Part shown: piece by piece, positions 1 to 12,040 of the stretch
Position numbering within the stretch: position 1 is the first letter of the stretch
Layout: each line of letters begins with the position of its first letter
Assembly (NCBI RefSeq): GCF_910594005.1
Contig: NC_057815.1
Location: 85,297,552 to 85,361,551 of the forward strand
Direction of reading: 5' to 3'
Origin: Cervus elaphus
Taxonomy: Eukaryota; Chordata; Mammalia; Artiodactyla; Cervidae
Length of the DNA: 64,000 nt
Position numbers and translations under genes: made by a program
Notes under the pieces: model-generated
The model's input: the letters and a program-made list of their open reading frames with translations, nothing else
The model's database searches: none
What the model was told of the DNA's origin: nothing

Positions 1-1091
1 ATAAAAGATCCTACGAGCATAAAATATAAACTATATACATATATATATATAACCATTTGTGTGAGTGTGCACACACATATACACTTATGTTATAGTTTTA
101 AGAATATCTTATGGGATAAAAATTCATTTCAACATTACATAACTTAAAAAACAAAGAAGTTAATTCAGGATTCACTGATTTTTTTAATCTAAACACTTTT
201 ATACTAGAATAATCTTCTCAGGGAACTAATGTCATCAATCATCCAAAATAAATATGAATGATCTCCATATAAAGATCATAAATGCTAGAAATATTTGTAC
301 ATATTTAACATAGGTAGGAATTTTAGTTGGGGGTTATATGAATGAAATTCATTTAAATTTTGCATTCAAATGTCTCTTGAATTGGCATTTAATAGCAATT
401 ATAAATTTAACTTGTATACACAGGCAAATTATGCAATCCAAGTTTAAATTAATTTTCATTAATAAATACAATATAGTACATTGAGAACATCCAAATGCAT
501 TCAATTGCATTTGATTTAGCAACTAAAATCCATCTGAAATAAGCAGTAATTTGCTATCTGCAATATTAATTCTAAATTCAAATGATATACTAATTACAGA
601 CTTTTCAGAGAGCTAATTATTTCAGTTTGAAATACAGAATTGCCTTCATTTTTAAACACTTACTTAACTTTGAGCACTACACACTTGAAACTTGGATATT
701 TCTCCATTTGTGTGATGAACATCTATAATTTTGTGGGTCAAAGACCGTAAATTAATATATGATTACTTCAACCATAAGTGCTTGATTGAAGTCACTCATA
801 GCAAATGGTTAAACAAAGAGGATATCTAGAACCATTTCATGTCTACTACAAAATTCTAGGTTCTCTAAAGTAAGAAACGTTACCATCATTAACTTATTGG
901 GCCCATCAGAACCTGCTACATAATAGGTGCTCTGCATATGTGATTAATGAAATTACAGACATAATTCCGTGGGGATTTGGATATTACTCATTAATACACG
1001 TTTTCTACCCATAACATTTGTTAGTCACTCTACAATAAAACATATGCTTTGGTAGTGGGATGAGGAGGGCCAGAATACACTATATCAAATA
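1..1091. other. AT-rich unique sequence, candidate conserved non-coding
   Basis: No gene and no recognised repeat apart from a short TA run at 39-50. The 340-700 segment is dense in homeodomain-type sites (TAATTA, CAATTA, ATTAAT). I infer, weakly, a distal regulatory element. Confidence 0.35.
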
Positions 1092-1615
1092 TGGTGACAG
1101 ACTGAATATAAAATGAATAATGCCCAGACCATATTTAAAACTGAAACTCTGGCCCACAATCAGCAACCATGCCAGGAAACCAGACTCCTTATCTACAAGT
1201 CAGATTGGTAAGGTCAGAATGTCTCTGGCAAAAAGCAACAACAGCAAACCGGGAAGCCAAGCAATAACCCCTGTAACAATCATAATTGGCTTTAAAAACG
1301 GCTAAGATGGGACTAAGAGCTGACAGCTTCCCTAATTTTTGCCCCCGCTTCCACCTTAGGACCAACCAGGGAAAAGCCAATCCCATAAAGCACCCTACTT
1401 ATACTTAGCCTGAGACAGTTTCCCCATGCCAAAAGCCCCCCTTCAAGGCATACTTGAAGCCTTCTCCATGTTTAACTATTAAGCTTTTCCACCCCTCTGT
1501 CTGTCTTTGAGTCTCTATTAACACAAGTGACAATGGCCATTTCCCTTGCTATAACAAGCTCTGAATAAACAACCTTTGTTTGTTCTCATTTAGGTGGTCT
1601 CTTTTTTCCACAACA
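1092..1615 (+). mobile_element. Candidate solo LTR (gammaretrovirus-like ERV)
   Basis: About 520 bp starting TG and ending CA, with an AATAAA signal (1564-1569) after CTATAACAAGCTCTG and a GT-rich stretch downstream. The body is C-rich compared with its AT-rich surroundings. No clear flanking duplication was found and no internal gag, pol or env sequence lies nearby. Confidence 0.5.
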
Positions 1616-2540
1616 GAAAATTTTGAATAGTAGGTTAATGGATAATTCTTTTTCTTTGTGTTTTTTTCTGTGTATTACATATAGTCTAGGGAGATAGTGA
1701 ACTTTCATAATCAGAAAATGTAAATGTTATTTAGCCAGATAGAGAAAATATGCCTTTAATATTGACATCTCCATGTACTCTGGATATACGTATGTGTGCT
1801 TAGAAAGGGATAAGAGGTCAGGAGACATCTAGAAGAAAGGCTTGGATAGATGACGTATTATGAATCCTCAACTGGAATGTTTATTACTTTCCTTAGCAGA
1901 AGCCACTTTGAAAGGCTGCATGTAACAATTACATAGTTTTCTAACTCAAGAACAAGCAACCCAAATTTATTATCTTTCAGCTATTGATATCCAAGGTTAG
2001 AAACGCCCTTTGCAAATAACTGTTCATTTTGGCAGCAAATTGCTGACAATCAGAAGACACTACTAACATTACTTTTAGTGCATGGAAATGACACACATAC
2101 TTTAAGCATGACAATCTTTTATTGCCCTGAGAACTTATTTTGTTATCCACCCTTTGCCCAGAATAGATAACACAGCATTAAAGTGCTATGGAAGGAAAAA
2201 TATCAGCTATTCATGAGTAAATAAGAGGTGACAAGTATGAAATATTTTATATGTATCCTATCATTTCATTTCACAAGAATTCAATATTGCAAGTACTATA
2301 TTTCACGAAATTTTCAAATTAAGAATTTGAGACCTAAATGCATAAGTAGTCTGTCCAGGGTACAATGTTTACTGCTGACAACTCAGATACTTTTACCCCA
2401 GAGCTTATGCTTTTAACCATGGACTACAATCTCTCCCTCTACCCACTCTCAAAAGAAGATATACATATGCACCTACATACCTAACAATAAAATATGGGTC
2501 AAACACAAATAAGAGGAGGAAGTTTATCATATTTTCTTTT
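1616..2540. other. Unassigned AT-rich sequence
   Basis: No repeat family recognised. The only open frame above 60 codons (2228-2416) has no motif or coding bias. Confidence 0.5.
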
Positions 2541-2547
2541 TCAGAAA

Positions 2548-2688
2548 CTACCAGGCTCCTCTGTCCATGGAATTTTCCAGGCAAGAGTACTGGAGTGGGT
2601 TGCCATTTATCTTACTGACTTGGGGATCGAACCCAGGTCTTCAGCATTGCAGGCAGATGCTTTACCCTCTGAGCCACCCGGGAAGACC
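2548..2688 (-). mobile_element. Bov-tA SINE, 3'-incomplete
   Basis: Antisense BovA part (CCATGGAATTTTCCAGGCAAG) and tRNA-like head (GAGCCACCCGGGAAG). The 3' tail end (GTGTCCGACTC region) is missing. Confidence 0.88.
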
Positions 2689-2692
2689 CTTA

Positions 2693-4000
2693 TATCTCAT
2701 AGTCGACTATTCATATTTTTTCTCACATATCCAGATGTAGTAAGAAAGTCATTTATCTATATCTATGCAGTTAGCAATACAAAATTTAAGAAGCAAGCAG
2801 ATAAATTGCATTTTTAATATCTTAACATATAAAAATATATTACTTATTGCCTATTTAAGAAGGATATTGTTTACTTTCCCATTTTCTGAGATGGTATTAC
2901 AAATTGCATAATATACAGACATGAAATATGTACTATAAAAAGGCAATGACAAGTATAATTCATAGATTTAGGCTACTAAAGTTTACCTTTAAGGCTATGT
3001 GGTCTCTGTCAGGTAAATTAACTTCTTCATGACACATTTTCTACATATAACAAACAGAAATAATCCATGCAACAATTCTTTGGTGTTGTTACAAATAGTG
3101 AAACATATAATAAATTTAAACACTGTATCAATGAGTGGAAGCATCCTCAACGATTCACATTAAAATTTCTCTAGAGCAAAACAACATAAGATGCTGGAAA
3201 AACTGCTAAGATGGTACATCTGTGATTGCTTGATTTCATGCATTCATGAGAGGCTCTTTAGAAGCAAAGCAAAGAGGTTTGCAGAGAAAGGATACCTTTA
3301 TGGGCGAAGAGGAGGAGACAGGGAGGAGGACAGAAGAAAGGAAGTAAAAATCAAGGAAGAAAACACAATAAACATGAAGGCCAATGTACCCACTATGTAT
3401 TAATTGTTTTGCTTTCCATTCCAAAAGCAGAGCTTCCCAACACCTTACCTTTCCAGATAACCTTCAAAAACTCTCCCCATAGTTCCCTTTTCAATGGCTT
3501 CCAACTTATTTCTTAGTTGCTCAGAAAGTGGAGAGGCAGTTGATTGTTTTCTGATGTAATGAGATGCTGTATGTTAATTAAATTAACAATGAAACTAATG
3601 CCTTTTAAGTTTCTGACTTTGTTGCCAAGGTAAAATAGTAATTGAAAACAAAATGGTTAGAAGCAGGCAAAATAGGTTATAGGTTGAGCTGATGCCAAGT
3701 TGTCCTCGGTGAATAATCAAAGAGGCACAACAAAGTCCTTCCTAACTCTATTCTCTACTGCTTGGCCTCTCACTTTGTAAACCGGAAGGGAATATTTAGT
3801 GTAGGACCCTTATCTCTCCTAAGCCTAGACAATGCATAAGCAGGAGCAGGAGAGAGAAGAAAGACAGTGAGAGAGAAAGATGGAAGGCAGGAGGGATGGA
3901 GAAAGAGAGAGAGAGAGATTGAGCAAAGTCTAAGAAGATAGAGCCAAAGCCGACATCACAGAAAAATTCATAGTGAAATAATGACACAATGACAAGGTCA
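2693..4000. other. Unassigned sequence with purine-rich patches
   Basis: Purine-rich patches at 3300-3370 and 3835-3925. Nothing else is recognised. Confidence 0.5.
3835..3925. repeat. Purine-rich (GA)n low-complexity tract
   Basis: GAGAGAAAGA-type repeats with few pyrimidines. An antisense reading frame here is a low-complexity shadow. Confidence 0.85.
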
Positions 4001-4009
4001 TCACTTTAA

Positions 4010-4205
4010 ATTGAAAAATACTAAGTTCTAATCTCCTATCAGTTACTTTTCATCTCTCTGGTTTGAGGAAGCTATTTAATTCCTCTAACACTTTTCACAT
4101 CTTCATCCTGAGACTAATAATGCCAACATTAAAGGTGTGATTTGGAGATAAAAGGTATGTGTCTCAACTACTCAACACATACTAGATGTTCTATATAGGT
4201 TAACT
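4010..4205 (+). mobile_element. MIR SINE, diverged
   Basis: CAGTTACTTTTCATCTCTCTGG, ACATCTTCATCCTGAGACTAATAATG and ACTCAACACATACTAGATG follow MIR order. Confidence 0.45.
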
Positions 4206-4237
4206 CATATTATCGAACTAAATTTCTCATAGCAGGT

Positions 4238-4448
4238 GCTGTTCCCTGGTAGCTCAGCTGGTAAAGAATCCACCTGCAATGCAGGAGACCTGGGTTCGAT
4301 CCCTAGGTCGGGACGATCCCCTGGAGGAGGGCATGGCAACGCACTCCAGTATTCTTGCCTGGAGAATCCCATGAACAGAGGAGCCTGATGGCCTACAGTC
4401 CATGGGGTTGCAAAAACTCAGACATGACTAAGCGACTAAGTACAGCAC
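4238..4448 (+). mobile_element. Bov-tA SINE
   Basis: The head with B-box GGGTTCGATCCC, then CTGGAGGAGGGCATGGC and ACTCAGACATGACTAAGCGAC, form a full-length monomer. It faces the inverted copy at 4534-4742. Confidence 0.93.
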
Positions 4449-4533
4449 TCATAGTTGCATAACTTTACACTTCTGCTCTTGATGTTCCAAAGCTCACGAT
4501 GCCTCCTCGTGGGAACATGTATCAGTTTGCTTT

Positions 4534-4742
4534 GTTGCTGTTCTTTAGTTGATAAGTTGTGACCCCATGGTCTATAGCCCGCCAGGCTTCTCTGTCCCTT
4601 GGATTTGCCAGGCAAGAATACTGGAGTGGGTTGCCATTTCCTTCTCCAGGGAATCTTCCTGATCCAGGGATGGAACCCGCCTCTCCTGCATTGGCAAGTG
4701 GATTTCCCACTCATTTCCCACTGAGCCACCTAGGAGAAGCCC
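4534..4742 (-). mobile_element. Bov-tA SINE
   Basis: Antisense element from a degraded tail (TTGTGACCCCATGGTC) to the head (CTGAGCCACCTAGGAGAAGC). It forms a converging inverted pair with the copy 86 bp upstream. Confidence 0.9.
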
Positions 4743-5290
4743 ATTAGCTTGCCAAGGATGCCATAATAAAACACCACAGACTGAAAAAAAAAATACCACA
4801 GACTGGAAAACTTAAACAACATAAACATATTTTCTCACAACTCTGGAGGCTGAAAGTCCAAGATCAAAGTGCTAATAGGGTCGGTGTCTTCCAAGGCTTT
4901 TCTTCTTGGCTTGTAAATGACCACCTTTCTGCTGTGTCCTCACATGGCCCTTTCTCTGAGTATACACATGCCTGGGATCTCTTTTGTTTCATTTCTTTTC
5001 TTTGTTTTTCTTTACTTATTTTTAATTGGAGGATAATTGCTTCACAATATTGTGTTGGTTTCTGCCATATATCAACATGAATCAACCATAGGCAGACATA
5101 TGTTCCTTCCCTTTTGAAGCTCCCTCCCTCATTTTTTTTTAAAGCATGCAAGTTACATTGAGTTAGTACCTCATTCTCTTTTAACCTTAATTACCTCTTC
5201 AAAGTTCATGTCTTAAATATAGGCGCATTGAGGGTTAGGGCTTCAACATACAAATTTGGAGTGAGAATAACCAGTCCATACCCTATGCTG
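4743..5290 (-). mobile_element. MaLR-like LTR, interrupted by an L1 3' end
   Basis: Antisense LTR-type sequence: GCCATAATAAAACACCACAGACTG, CTCACAACTCTGGAGGCTG, TGTGTCCTCACATGGCCC, GGGTTAGGGCTTCAACAT. It is the reverse complement of the same family as 40006-40432. An L1 3' end interrupts it at about 5010-5133. The subfamily was not determined. Confidence 0.7.
5010..5133 (-). mobile_element. L1 3' end fragment in an LTR
   Basis: Antisense L1 3' UTR: TTTTTAATTGGAGGATAATTGC ... CATGAATCAACCATAGGCAG. It is 5' truncated to about 120 bp. Confidence 0.85.
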
Positions 5291-6119
5291 GTATGTTCAC
5301 ACTGGTCATGTCAATGGAGATGGTTCAGCTTTGACTTGTAGGGATTCTTCCACATGTTCTTGAAGAATATCCAGTCTTGAGACAGAGCTTATTTTCAGTC
5401 CTATTTCATTATTCAAGTCCTATTTCCAAGATTCCTTTTGTTAACATGCCCTCAGTCTGTGTACTCTTAGAAAAACTTGAGATGATTGATTGGAACCATT
5501 GGCTTAAAATCTATTCCCCATGCCAAAGTCAGTGAAATACCATTTGGATGCTATCATTGATACTGTCTTCTTTAACAAATGTACAGGTTATTTTTACTTT
5601 TACAGGGAATTTTTGATGAACATGAAATATTCATAGTGGACAGATAATATTTAAATGACATCATTAAATAATTTAAAAATGTGAAAATCTCCACTGGGGA
5701 TTACTACATTAAGACTGTGAATACATTCTCATTATCTGCTCTCAATTTCTGAGATATTGTGGAATAAAAGGAACTTCTGAGTAATTTTGCTATGCTATTA
5801 TTAAGAGAGTAGAAATCCACCTTTAAAGAGACTTAAACTTTGCATTAGGTTTTCAGTAGAATGATTATTAAAATATTCTTGAATAAATTTAGGAACCCAA
5901 AAATCAAGTGCAATACGTAATAAATACAGGATATACCAAATGTTGGCGTGACTGAAGGCACAAGAAAAACTTTTGTGCAGCCAAAGGATTACATTTACTC
6001 TCAGCTACTATATTCACCAACTACATATTCTATTTGATTCCATATTTCCTTTAAACCAATTCAGAACTGGTTTATGGCTATATCTGCTTATGCACAGCAT
6101 GGCAAAAAATATGAAAAAA
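5291..6119. other. Unassigned AT-rich sequence
   Basis: No gene, repeat family or unusual structure seen. Confidence 0.5.
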
Positions 6120-6330
6120 TATGAAAAGGTCAGATTTTTGAGCATTTGATTAATTCATTTAACTGTCTCAGTAAGTCTAGGAGGTAGACATAACTATTTT
6201 ACAGGTGAAAAAACTAAAACTAGAAGTAGCTAAGTGAAATGACTAAGGTCATACAAACAGTGAAAAACAATGGAAGTTATCTAAATTCAAGGCAAATTAA
6301 AAACTTTATTAATATTACCTTCTCTGAAAT
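6120..6330 (-). mobile_element. MIR SINE
   Basis: Antisense MIR core: TTTTACAGGTGAAAAAACTA, AGTGAAATGACTAAGGTCATAC. Diverged. Confidence 0.65.
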
Positions 6331-8250
6331 TCAGTAATATTATACCCTGCTTCCTCATGGAGTTGCTATGAAATTCATTAAAACAATGAAAGTTAAGGTG
6401 CTCTACAAATTATACAAGGATTCACAAATGAGTTTTTGATTACTGTATACATTCTCAAACTATCTATGACTTTTTTTTCTGTTTACTAAACTGAGTTATC
6501 AACTTGTTATTCCTATAAATTTTAAGTATAATTTATCCATTATTTTTCAACAGAAATAGGACTACTATGGATGGCAAGAATAAGGGAACTGGAATACAGA
6601 ATAATTAATATAATGAAATAAAATTATATGTGAAATAAATCATATGTATAAAAGTGTGTTGCAAATTCAACATTGCTTAAGGCTGTGAAAGATAACAAAG
6701 ACAACTTGAACCATATACAATGCACATGTCATCACTTTGAAGCTTAAATTTATGTGTACACATATATGCATAATCATGAAGTAAAAAGAAAATTCTTTAC
6801 TCAACCCATCAATTTCTAATGGCTCCTACTTACTAAATCTTGAGATCTGGGTGGTTTATTCCCATCATTCATGTGTTCTCTCAATATTCATCTTTGTCTT
6901 CCATATCAACAAATCTAGCAGCTTGCTCTTTATTATTCTCTGAAATATTCACTATTGAGGACCTCATTTTTGAAATGTTGTCCTCCCCAGATGCCATGAC
7001 ACTGGATCATCTGAGTTCTCTTCCATTTCTTTCATACTATCCCCACCTATTTTGTTGCTATTTCTTCCTCATTTAACATTAAATTAAATGAGATATGCCA
7101 AGAATCTATTTTAACATAAGAATCCCAGCCACTTCCTTAACCTGAATCAGTATTCCCCAGGCAGAGGGAAGTATTCAAAGGGCAAATGCAGACAATGTAA
7201 TGATGCACTGATTTATTAAATATTTATGGAGCATCTTCTCTTTTCAGATACCTCTTTAGATGATGGGAAAACTGCAGCAACAAAAAAAAAACAGAAATTA
7301 ATTCCCTGATAGAAACTTGTTCCTAGTAATGAGAAGGAAATGACCCTCTTAATCTGAAAAGATGATTTTTCTAGTAAAAAGGAAAACAAAGAGGAAGGTA
7401 AGGAAGATTTTCTTTATGGCATATAAAGACAGTTATTAGAATTGTGCTTCTGAAGACTCTTCAAAAATGACTGTTTGCACTTTATACTTTTCACATGCAT
7501 GCTTATAAAAAGCAGAAAAATACTAGACTTCTTTGGTATAGTGTTAAGACGTAACTAAAATGAAACAATAAAAAAATCACTTGATCCAAAGTGATGAAGT
7601 TTTTTTCTTATGTTGAAAGAATTTTATGGTACACAGATGAAGGCAAATTTGCTGGCTCTCCAGTACTATAAAAGACTCAAAAACTGTGTACGTTTTCATT
7701 CATAGATTCCTATTATATAACAGGTACATACTATCAACATGTTTTATGACCACTGATGTTGACCTTGATCATATGGCTGAAGTAGCATTTGTCAGGTTTC
7801 TGCACTATAAAATTACTCGTTTCCCCTTTTTCCATATTATACTCTTTGGAACGAAGTCATTGTACAGAGCCCACATTTAGAGACTGGAGATTTATGCCCC
7901 CTCTTTTTGAGGACAGAGCACCTACATAATTTATTTAAAATTCTTCCGCAGAGAAAACATGTCTCTTCACCACTTATTAATTTACATCTATATGGATTCA
8001 TGGATATTCATTTATACTTTGGATTATAATCCAACATGACTTCACTTGTTCTTGCTTCTCAAGTTTTGTCCATTAGAAATTCTTTCATTTGACTCCTGTG
8101 CCCCTTGGACACACTCCCATCACTGTAGTTTGTTTGAGCACTTGATCAACAAACATTGTCAAATTATTTTCTGACACTATTAGGTCTCTAGGACCATCTC
8201 ATATCTGGCCTACAATCAGTTGGTTTTCCAGGGACCCCTGGTTCTTTTTT
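6331..8250. other. Unassigned AT-rich sequence
   Basis: Apart from a diverged L2 end near 7.2 kb I see no repeat or gene. Open frames at 6840-7076 and 7686-7880 lack recognisable motifs. Confidence 0.5.
7205..7320 (-). mobile_element. L2 LINE 3' end fragment, diverged
   Basis: Antisense TTTATTAAATATTTATGGAGCATC, ACTGCAGCAACAAAA and AATTCCCTGATAGAAACTTG fit the L2 3' end with heavy divergence. Confidence 0.5.
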
Positions 8251-8997
8251 CTAGCAAATGATTCAGTTCAGTTCAGTTGCTCAGTCGTGTTCATCTCTTT
8301 GTGACCCCATGGGCTGCAGCACACCAGGCCTCCCTGTCCATCACCAATTCCCAGAGCTTGCTCAAACTCATGTCCATAGAGTTGATGATGCCATCCAACC
8401 ATCTCATCCTCTGTCATCCCCTTCTCCTCCTGCCTTTAACCTTTTCCAGCATCAGGGTCTTTTCAAATGAGGAAGCTCTTCACATCAGGTGGCCAAAGTA
8501 TTGGAGTTTCAGCTTCAGCATCAGTCCTTGCAATGAACACCCAGGACTGATCTCCTTTAGGATGGACTGGTTGGATCTCCTTGCTGTCCAAGGGACTCTC
8601 AAGAGTCTTCTCCAACACCACAGATCAAAAGCATCAATTCTTAGGTACTCAGCTTTCTCTATAGTCCAACTCTCACACCCATACTGACTACTGGAAAAAC
8701 CATAGCCTTGACTAGATGGACCTTTGTTGGCAAAGTAATGTCTCTGCTTTTTAATATGCTGTCTAGGTTGGTCATAACTTTTCTTCCAAGGAGCAAGCGT
8801 CTTTTAATTCATGGCTGCAAGTCACCATCTGCAGTGATTTTGGAACCCAGAAAAATAAAGTCAGCCACTGTTTCCACTGTTTCCCCATCTATTTCCCATG
8901 AAGTGATGGGACCAGATGCCATGATCTTAGTTTTCTGAATGTTGAGTTTTAAGCCAACTTCTTCACTCTCCTCTTTCACTTTCATCCAGATTTCTTT

Positions 8998-10040
8998 TTT
9001 GTTGTTGTTTTTTTTCTTTTCTTTTTCATTTATTTTTATTAGTTGGAGGCTAATTACTTTACAATATTGCAGTGGGTTTTGTCATACATTGACATGAATC
9101 AGCCATGGAGTTACATGTATTCCCCATCCCGATCCCCCCTCTCTGGGTCTTCCCAGTGCACCAGGCCCGAGCACTTGTCTCATGCATCCCACCTGGGCTG
9201 GTGATCTGTTTCACCCTTGATAATATACATGCTATTCTCTCAGAACATCCCACCCTTGCCTTCTCCCACAGAGTCCAAAAGTCTGTTCTGTACTTCTGTG
9301 TCTCTTTTTCTGTTTTGCATATAGAGTTATCATTACCATCTTTCTAAATTCCATATATATGTGTTAGTATGCTGTAATGTTCTTTATCTTTCTGGCTCAC
9401 TTCACTCTGTATAATGGGCTCCAGTTTCATCCATCTCATTAGAACTGATTGAAATGAGTTCTTTTTAATGGCTGAGTAATATTCCATGGCTGAGTAATAT
9501 TCCACAGCTTCCTTATCCATTTGTCCGCTGATGGGCATCTAGGTTGCTTCCATGTCCTGGCTATTATAAACAGTGCTGCGATGAACATTGGGGTGCACAT
9601 GTCTCTTTCAGATCTGGTTTCCTTGGTGTATATGCCCAGGAGTGGGATTGCTGGGTCATAGGGCAGTTCTATTTCCAGTTTTTTAAGAAATCTCCACACT
9701 GTTCTCCATAGCGGCTGTACTAGTTTGCATTCCCACCAACAGTGTAAGAGGGTTCCCTTTTCTCCACACCCTCTCCAGCATTTATTGCTTGTGGACTTTT
9801 GGATAGCAGCCATCCTGACTGGCGTGTAATGGTACCTCATTTTGGTTTTGATTTGCATTTCTCTGATAATGAGTGATGTTGAATATCCTTTCATGTGTTT
9901 GTTAGCCATCTGTATGTCTTCTTTGGAGAAATGTCTGTTTAGTTCTTTGGCCCATTTTTTGATTGGGTCATTTATTTTTCTGGAATTGAGCTGCAGGAGT
10001 TGCTTGTATATTTTTGAGATTAATCCTTTGTCTGTTGCTT
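8998..10040 (-). mobile_element. 5'-truncated L1 inserted into BovB
   Basis: The last part of L1 ORF2 (from about residue 1044) and the 3' UTR lie on the minus strand, with the T-rich tail at about 8996-9025. It is highly similar to the matching part of the intact L1 at 42.8-43.8 kb. The 5' junction with BovB at 10036-10040 shows GCTT microhomology. A small local duplication at 9471-9505 replaces the expected sequence. Confidence 0.9.
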
Positions 10041-10197
10041 TTAGTTCTTCTTCGCTTTCTGCCATAAGGGTGGTGCCACCTGCATATCTGAGGTTATTGA
10101 TATTTCTCCCAGCAATCTTGACTCCAGCTTGTGCTTCATTCAGCCCAGCATTTTGCATGATGTACTCTGCATGTAAGTTAAATAAGCAGGGTGACAA
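9439..10197 (-). pseudogene. Chimeric BovB-RT / L1-ORF2 reading frame, 252 codons
   Basis: Open frame created by the L1 insertion. Codons 1-53 are BovB reverse transcriptase (SPCLFNL...MAESEEEL). Codons 54 to about 230 are the C-terminal part of L1 ORF2, including the Cys-rich motif (C-X3-C-X7-H-X4-C). The BovB catalytic motif YADDTT reads YAGGTT here, so both metal-binding aspartates are lost. The frame ends within a locally duplicated stretch of L1. This is a fusion by chance with no expected enzymatic activity. There is no sign of a promoter or of selection. Confidence 0.8.
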
Positions 10198-10206
10198 TAT
10201 ACAGCC

Positions 10207-10340
10207 TTAACATACTCCTTTCCCGATTTGGAACCAGTCTGTTGTTCCATGTCCCGTTCTAACTGTTGCTTCTTGACCTGCATACAGATTTCTCAGGAGG
10301 CAGATAAGGTGGTCTGGTATTCCCATCTCTTGAAGAATTT
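10207..10340 (-). pseudogene. BovB reverse-transcriptase relic, upstream piece
   Basis: The minus-strand frame (overall 10207-10446) contains EMGIPDHLICLLRN, LYAGQEATVRTGHGTTDWF and IGKGVC, a BovB RT segment directly upstream of the chimeric frame. The conserved QGC following GVC is interrupted by a stop (the plus strand reads TTAACA at about 10206), so the RT is broken. The codons above 10340 are flanking sequence, not BovB. Confidence 0.75.
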
Positions 10341-11498
10341 TAGTAAATGGTATAAGAATAAAAATCTGGGTAGTAGGTATGCTCTTTGCTACAGCAGAGC
10401 CATTTCTTTCAGGCCCTCTCAGCAGATGGAGAAAAGAAATACACATGTAACTAACTCATGTATATACACATATTTATAAATATTTCTAGATGTAACCATA
10501 TGTATCTATATTAAGTTAAGCGAGTTCTTACAGATGTCTCCAGCTCTAAGCCATTACTTCATGGTTTATTTTAGCCTCCATCTCTTGCTTACCCACCAAT
10601 TCCCACCCCAACAGTGAAGCTTGACTCTAGCCATCCACCATCTATTTGCTTAATTGCTCAATTCCAGCATACATGTATAGAAGGATCAGAAGTGTCAACC
10701 CCTACCCTAGAGGGAAACAACCTTTTTTTCAACTACAGCACAGTGAGTCTGTGCAGTTTCATTTCTGTTTGGTTTGGCCATTAGTGTTACATAGTTCACT
10801 GCTTTCCAAAGTTACGTATATCAGCATTTTCACTTCTTTACCCTCTTCAGTGGGGTTGTTTCAAACATTTGTAACACAGATGGACATTCTTGGAAGAGCC
10901 TACATTCTTGCCTGTGATACCTTGAGCTTCTAAACCCTTTTTAAAAAATTTGCATACATAATGATACATTATTTGTGCTATAAAATTCTATACATTTTCA
11001 AAATACATATTGTGACATATGATACATCACATATATGATAAAAAATGGTTTCAGAATCATAAAAACTCCCTGTGCTTCACCTAGTCATCCTTGCCCTGAA
11101 CTTGGAAACTGCTAATCTTTTTATTTCTCCATATTTTTATCTTTTCTAGAATATCATATAATTGAAGACATACAATATGCATCCTTTTCAGACTGGCTTC
11201 CTTCTTGTAGAAATGTGTGCTTAATCTCCTACATGTATTTTAGGCTTGATAGCTTACTTCTTGTTATTGAATAACATTCCACTGAATGGATATACCAAAG
11301 TTGGTTAATTCATTAACTATTGAACAGCATCTTGGTTATGTCCAGGTTTTAGCAATTATATAAAAGGCTGCTATAAATGTTCACATGAAATTTTTTAAAA
11401 ATACATTTTCAAGTTGGTGAAAACACCTAGGAGCAGAGCTCCTATCCCATATAATAAGAACATATTTAGGTTTATAAGGTGTATATTTAGGTGGATGG

Positions 11499-12040
11499 GG
11501 GTTTCCCAGGTGGCACTTGTTCAGTTGCTAAGTCGTGTGTGAATCTTTGTGACCCCATGGACTGCAGCATGCCAGGATCCACTTCCTCCACTATCTCCTG
11601 GAGTTTGCTTAAATTCATGGCCATTGAGTCAGTGATGCCATCCAACCATCTCATCCTCTGCTGCCCCCTTTCATGCCTTCAATCTTTCCCAGCATCAGGG
11701 TCTTTTCCAATGAGTTGGCTCTTCTTTCTCATCAGGTGGCCAAATATTGGAGTTTCAGCATCAGTCTTCCAATGAATATTCAGGATTGATTTCCTTTAGG
11801 ACTGACTGGTTTGATCTCCTTTCAGTCCAAGGAACTCTCAACAGTGGTAAAGAATCTGCTTGCCAATGCAGGAGGTACAGGAGACACAGGTTTGATCCTT
11901 GGGTTGGGAAGAATACCTAGAGTAAGAAATGGCAACCCACTACAGTATTCTTGCCTGGAAAATTCCATGGACAGAGGAGCCTGGTAAGCTACAGACCACA
12001 GGGTCACAAAGAGTCAGATGTGATTGAGCACGCAGCATGC
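11499..12040 (+). mobile_element. Bov-tA SINE interrupted by BovB
   Basis: The tRNA-like head begins at 11499 and resumes at 11845 after the BovB insert; the BovA part continues to about 12040 (GTCACAAAGAGTCAGATGTG). It lies within an old L1M, giving a three-level nest. Confidence 0.85.
11517..11844 (-). mobile_element. BovB 3' fragment inserted in a Bov-tA head
   Basis: About 328 bp of BovB (minus strand) interrupts a Bov-tA between TTTCCCAGGTGGCAC (11502-11516) and TGGTAAAGAATC (11845 on). The same landmarks as other BovB copies are seen (CAGCATCAGGGTC, GGCCAAATATTGGAG). It ends 5' at the CTCTCAA point. Confidence 0.85.

Larger units (their letters stand above)
8261..10340 (-). mobile_element. 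BovB (RTE) LINE fragment, split by an L1 insertion
   Basis: BovB sequence on the minus strand covers 8261-8995 and about 10037-10340, separated by a truncated L1. The translated relic gives the C-terminal reverse-transcriptase part: EMGIPDHL and LRNLYAGQEATVRT upstream of the L1, MAESEEEL next to the insertion, then the ASGPI..LGSKI region. Flanking 9-bp sequences TAGCAAATG (8252-8260) and TAGTAAATG (10341-10349) look like its target-site duplication with one mismatch. The copy is 5' truncated, with frame breaks, and is not autonomous. Confidence 0.88.

Noticed and set aside
3191..3424. 70-codon plus-strand frame with charged C terminus
   Set aside because: Driven by a purine-rich tract; no motif, and an antisense frame of similar length exists.
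8277..8938. Plus-strand frames of 136 and 76 codons
   Set aside because: Antisense of BovB. The real coding direction is minus and is broken.
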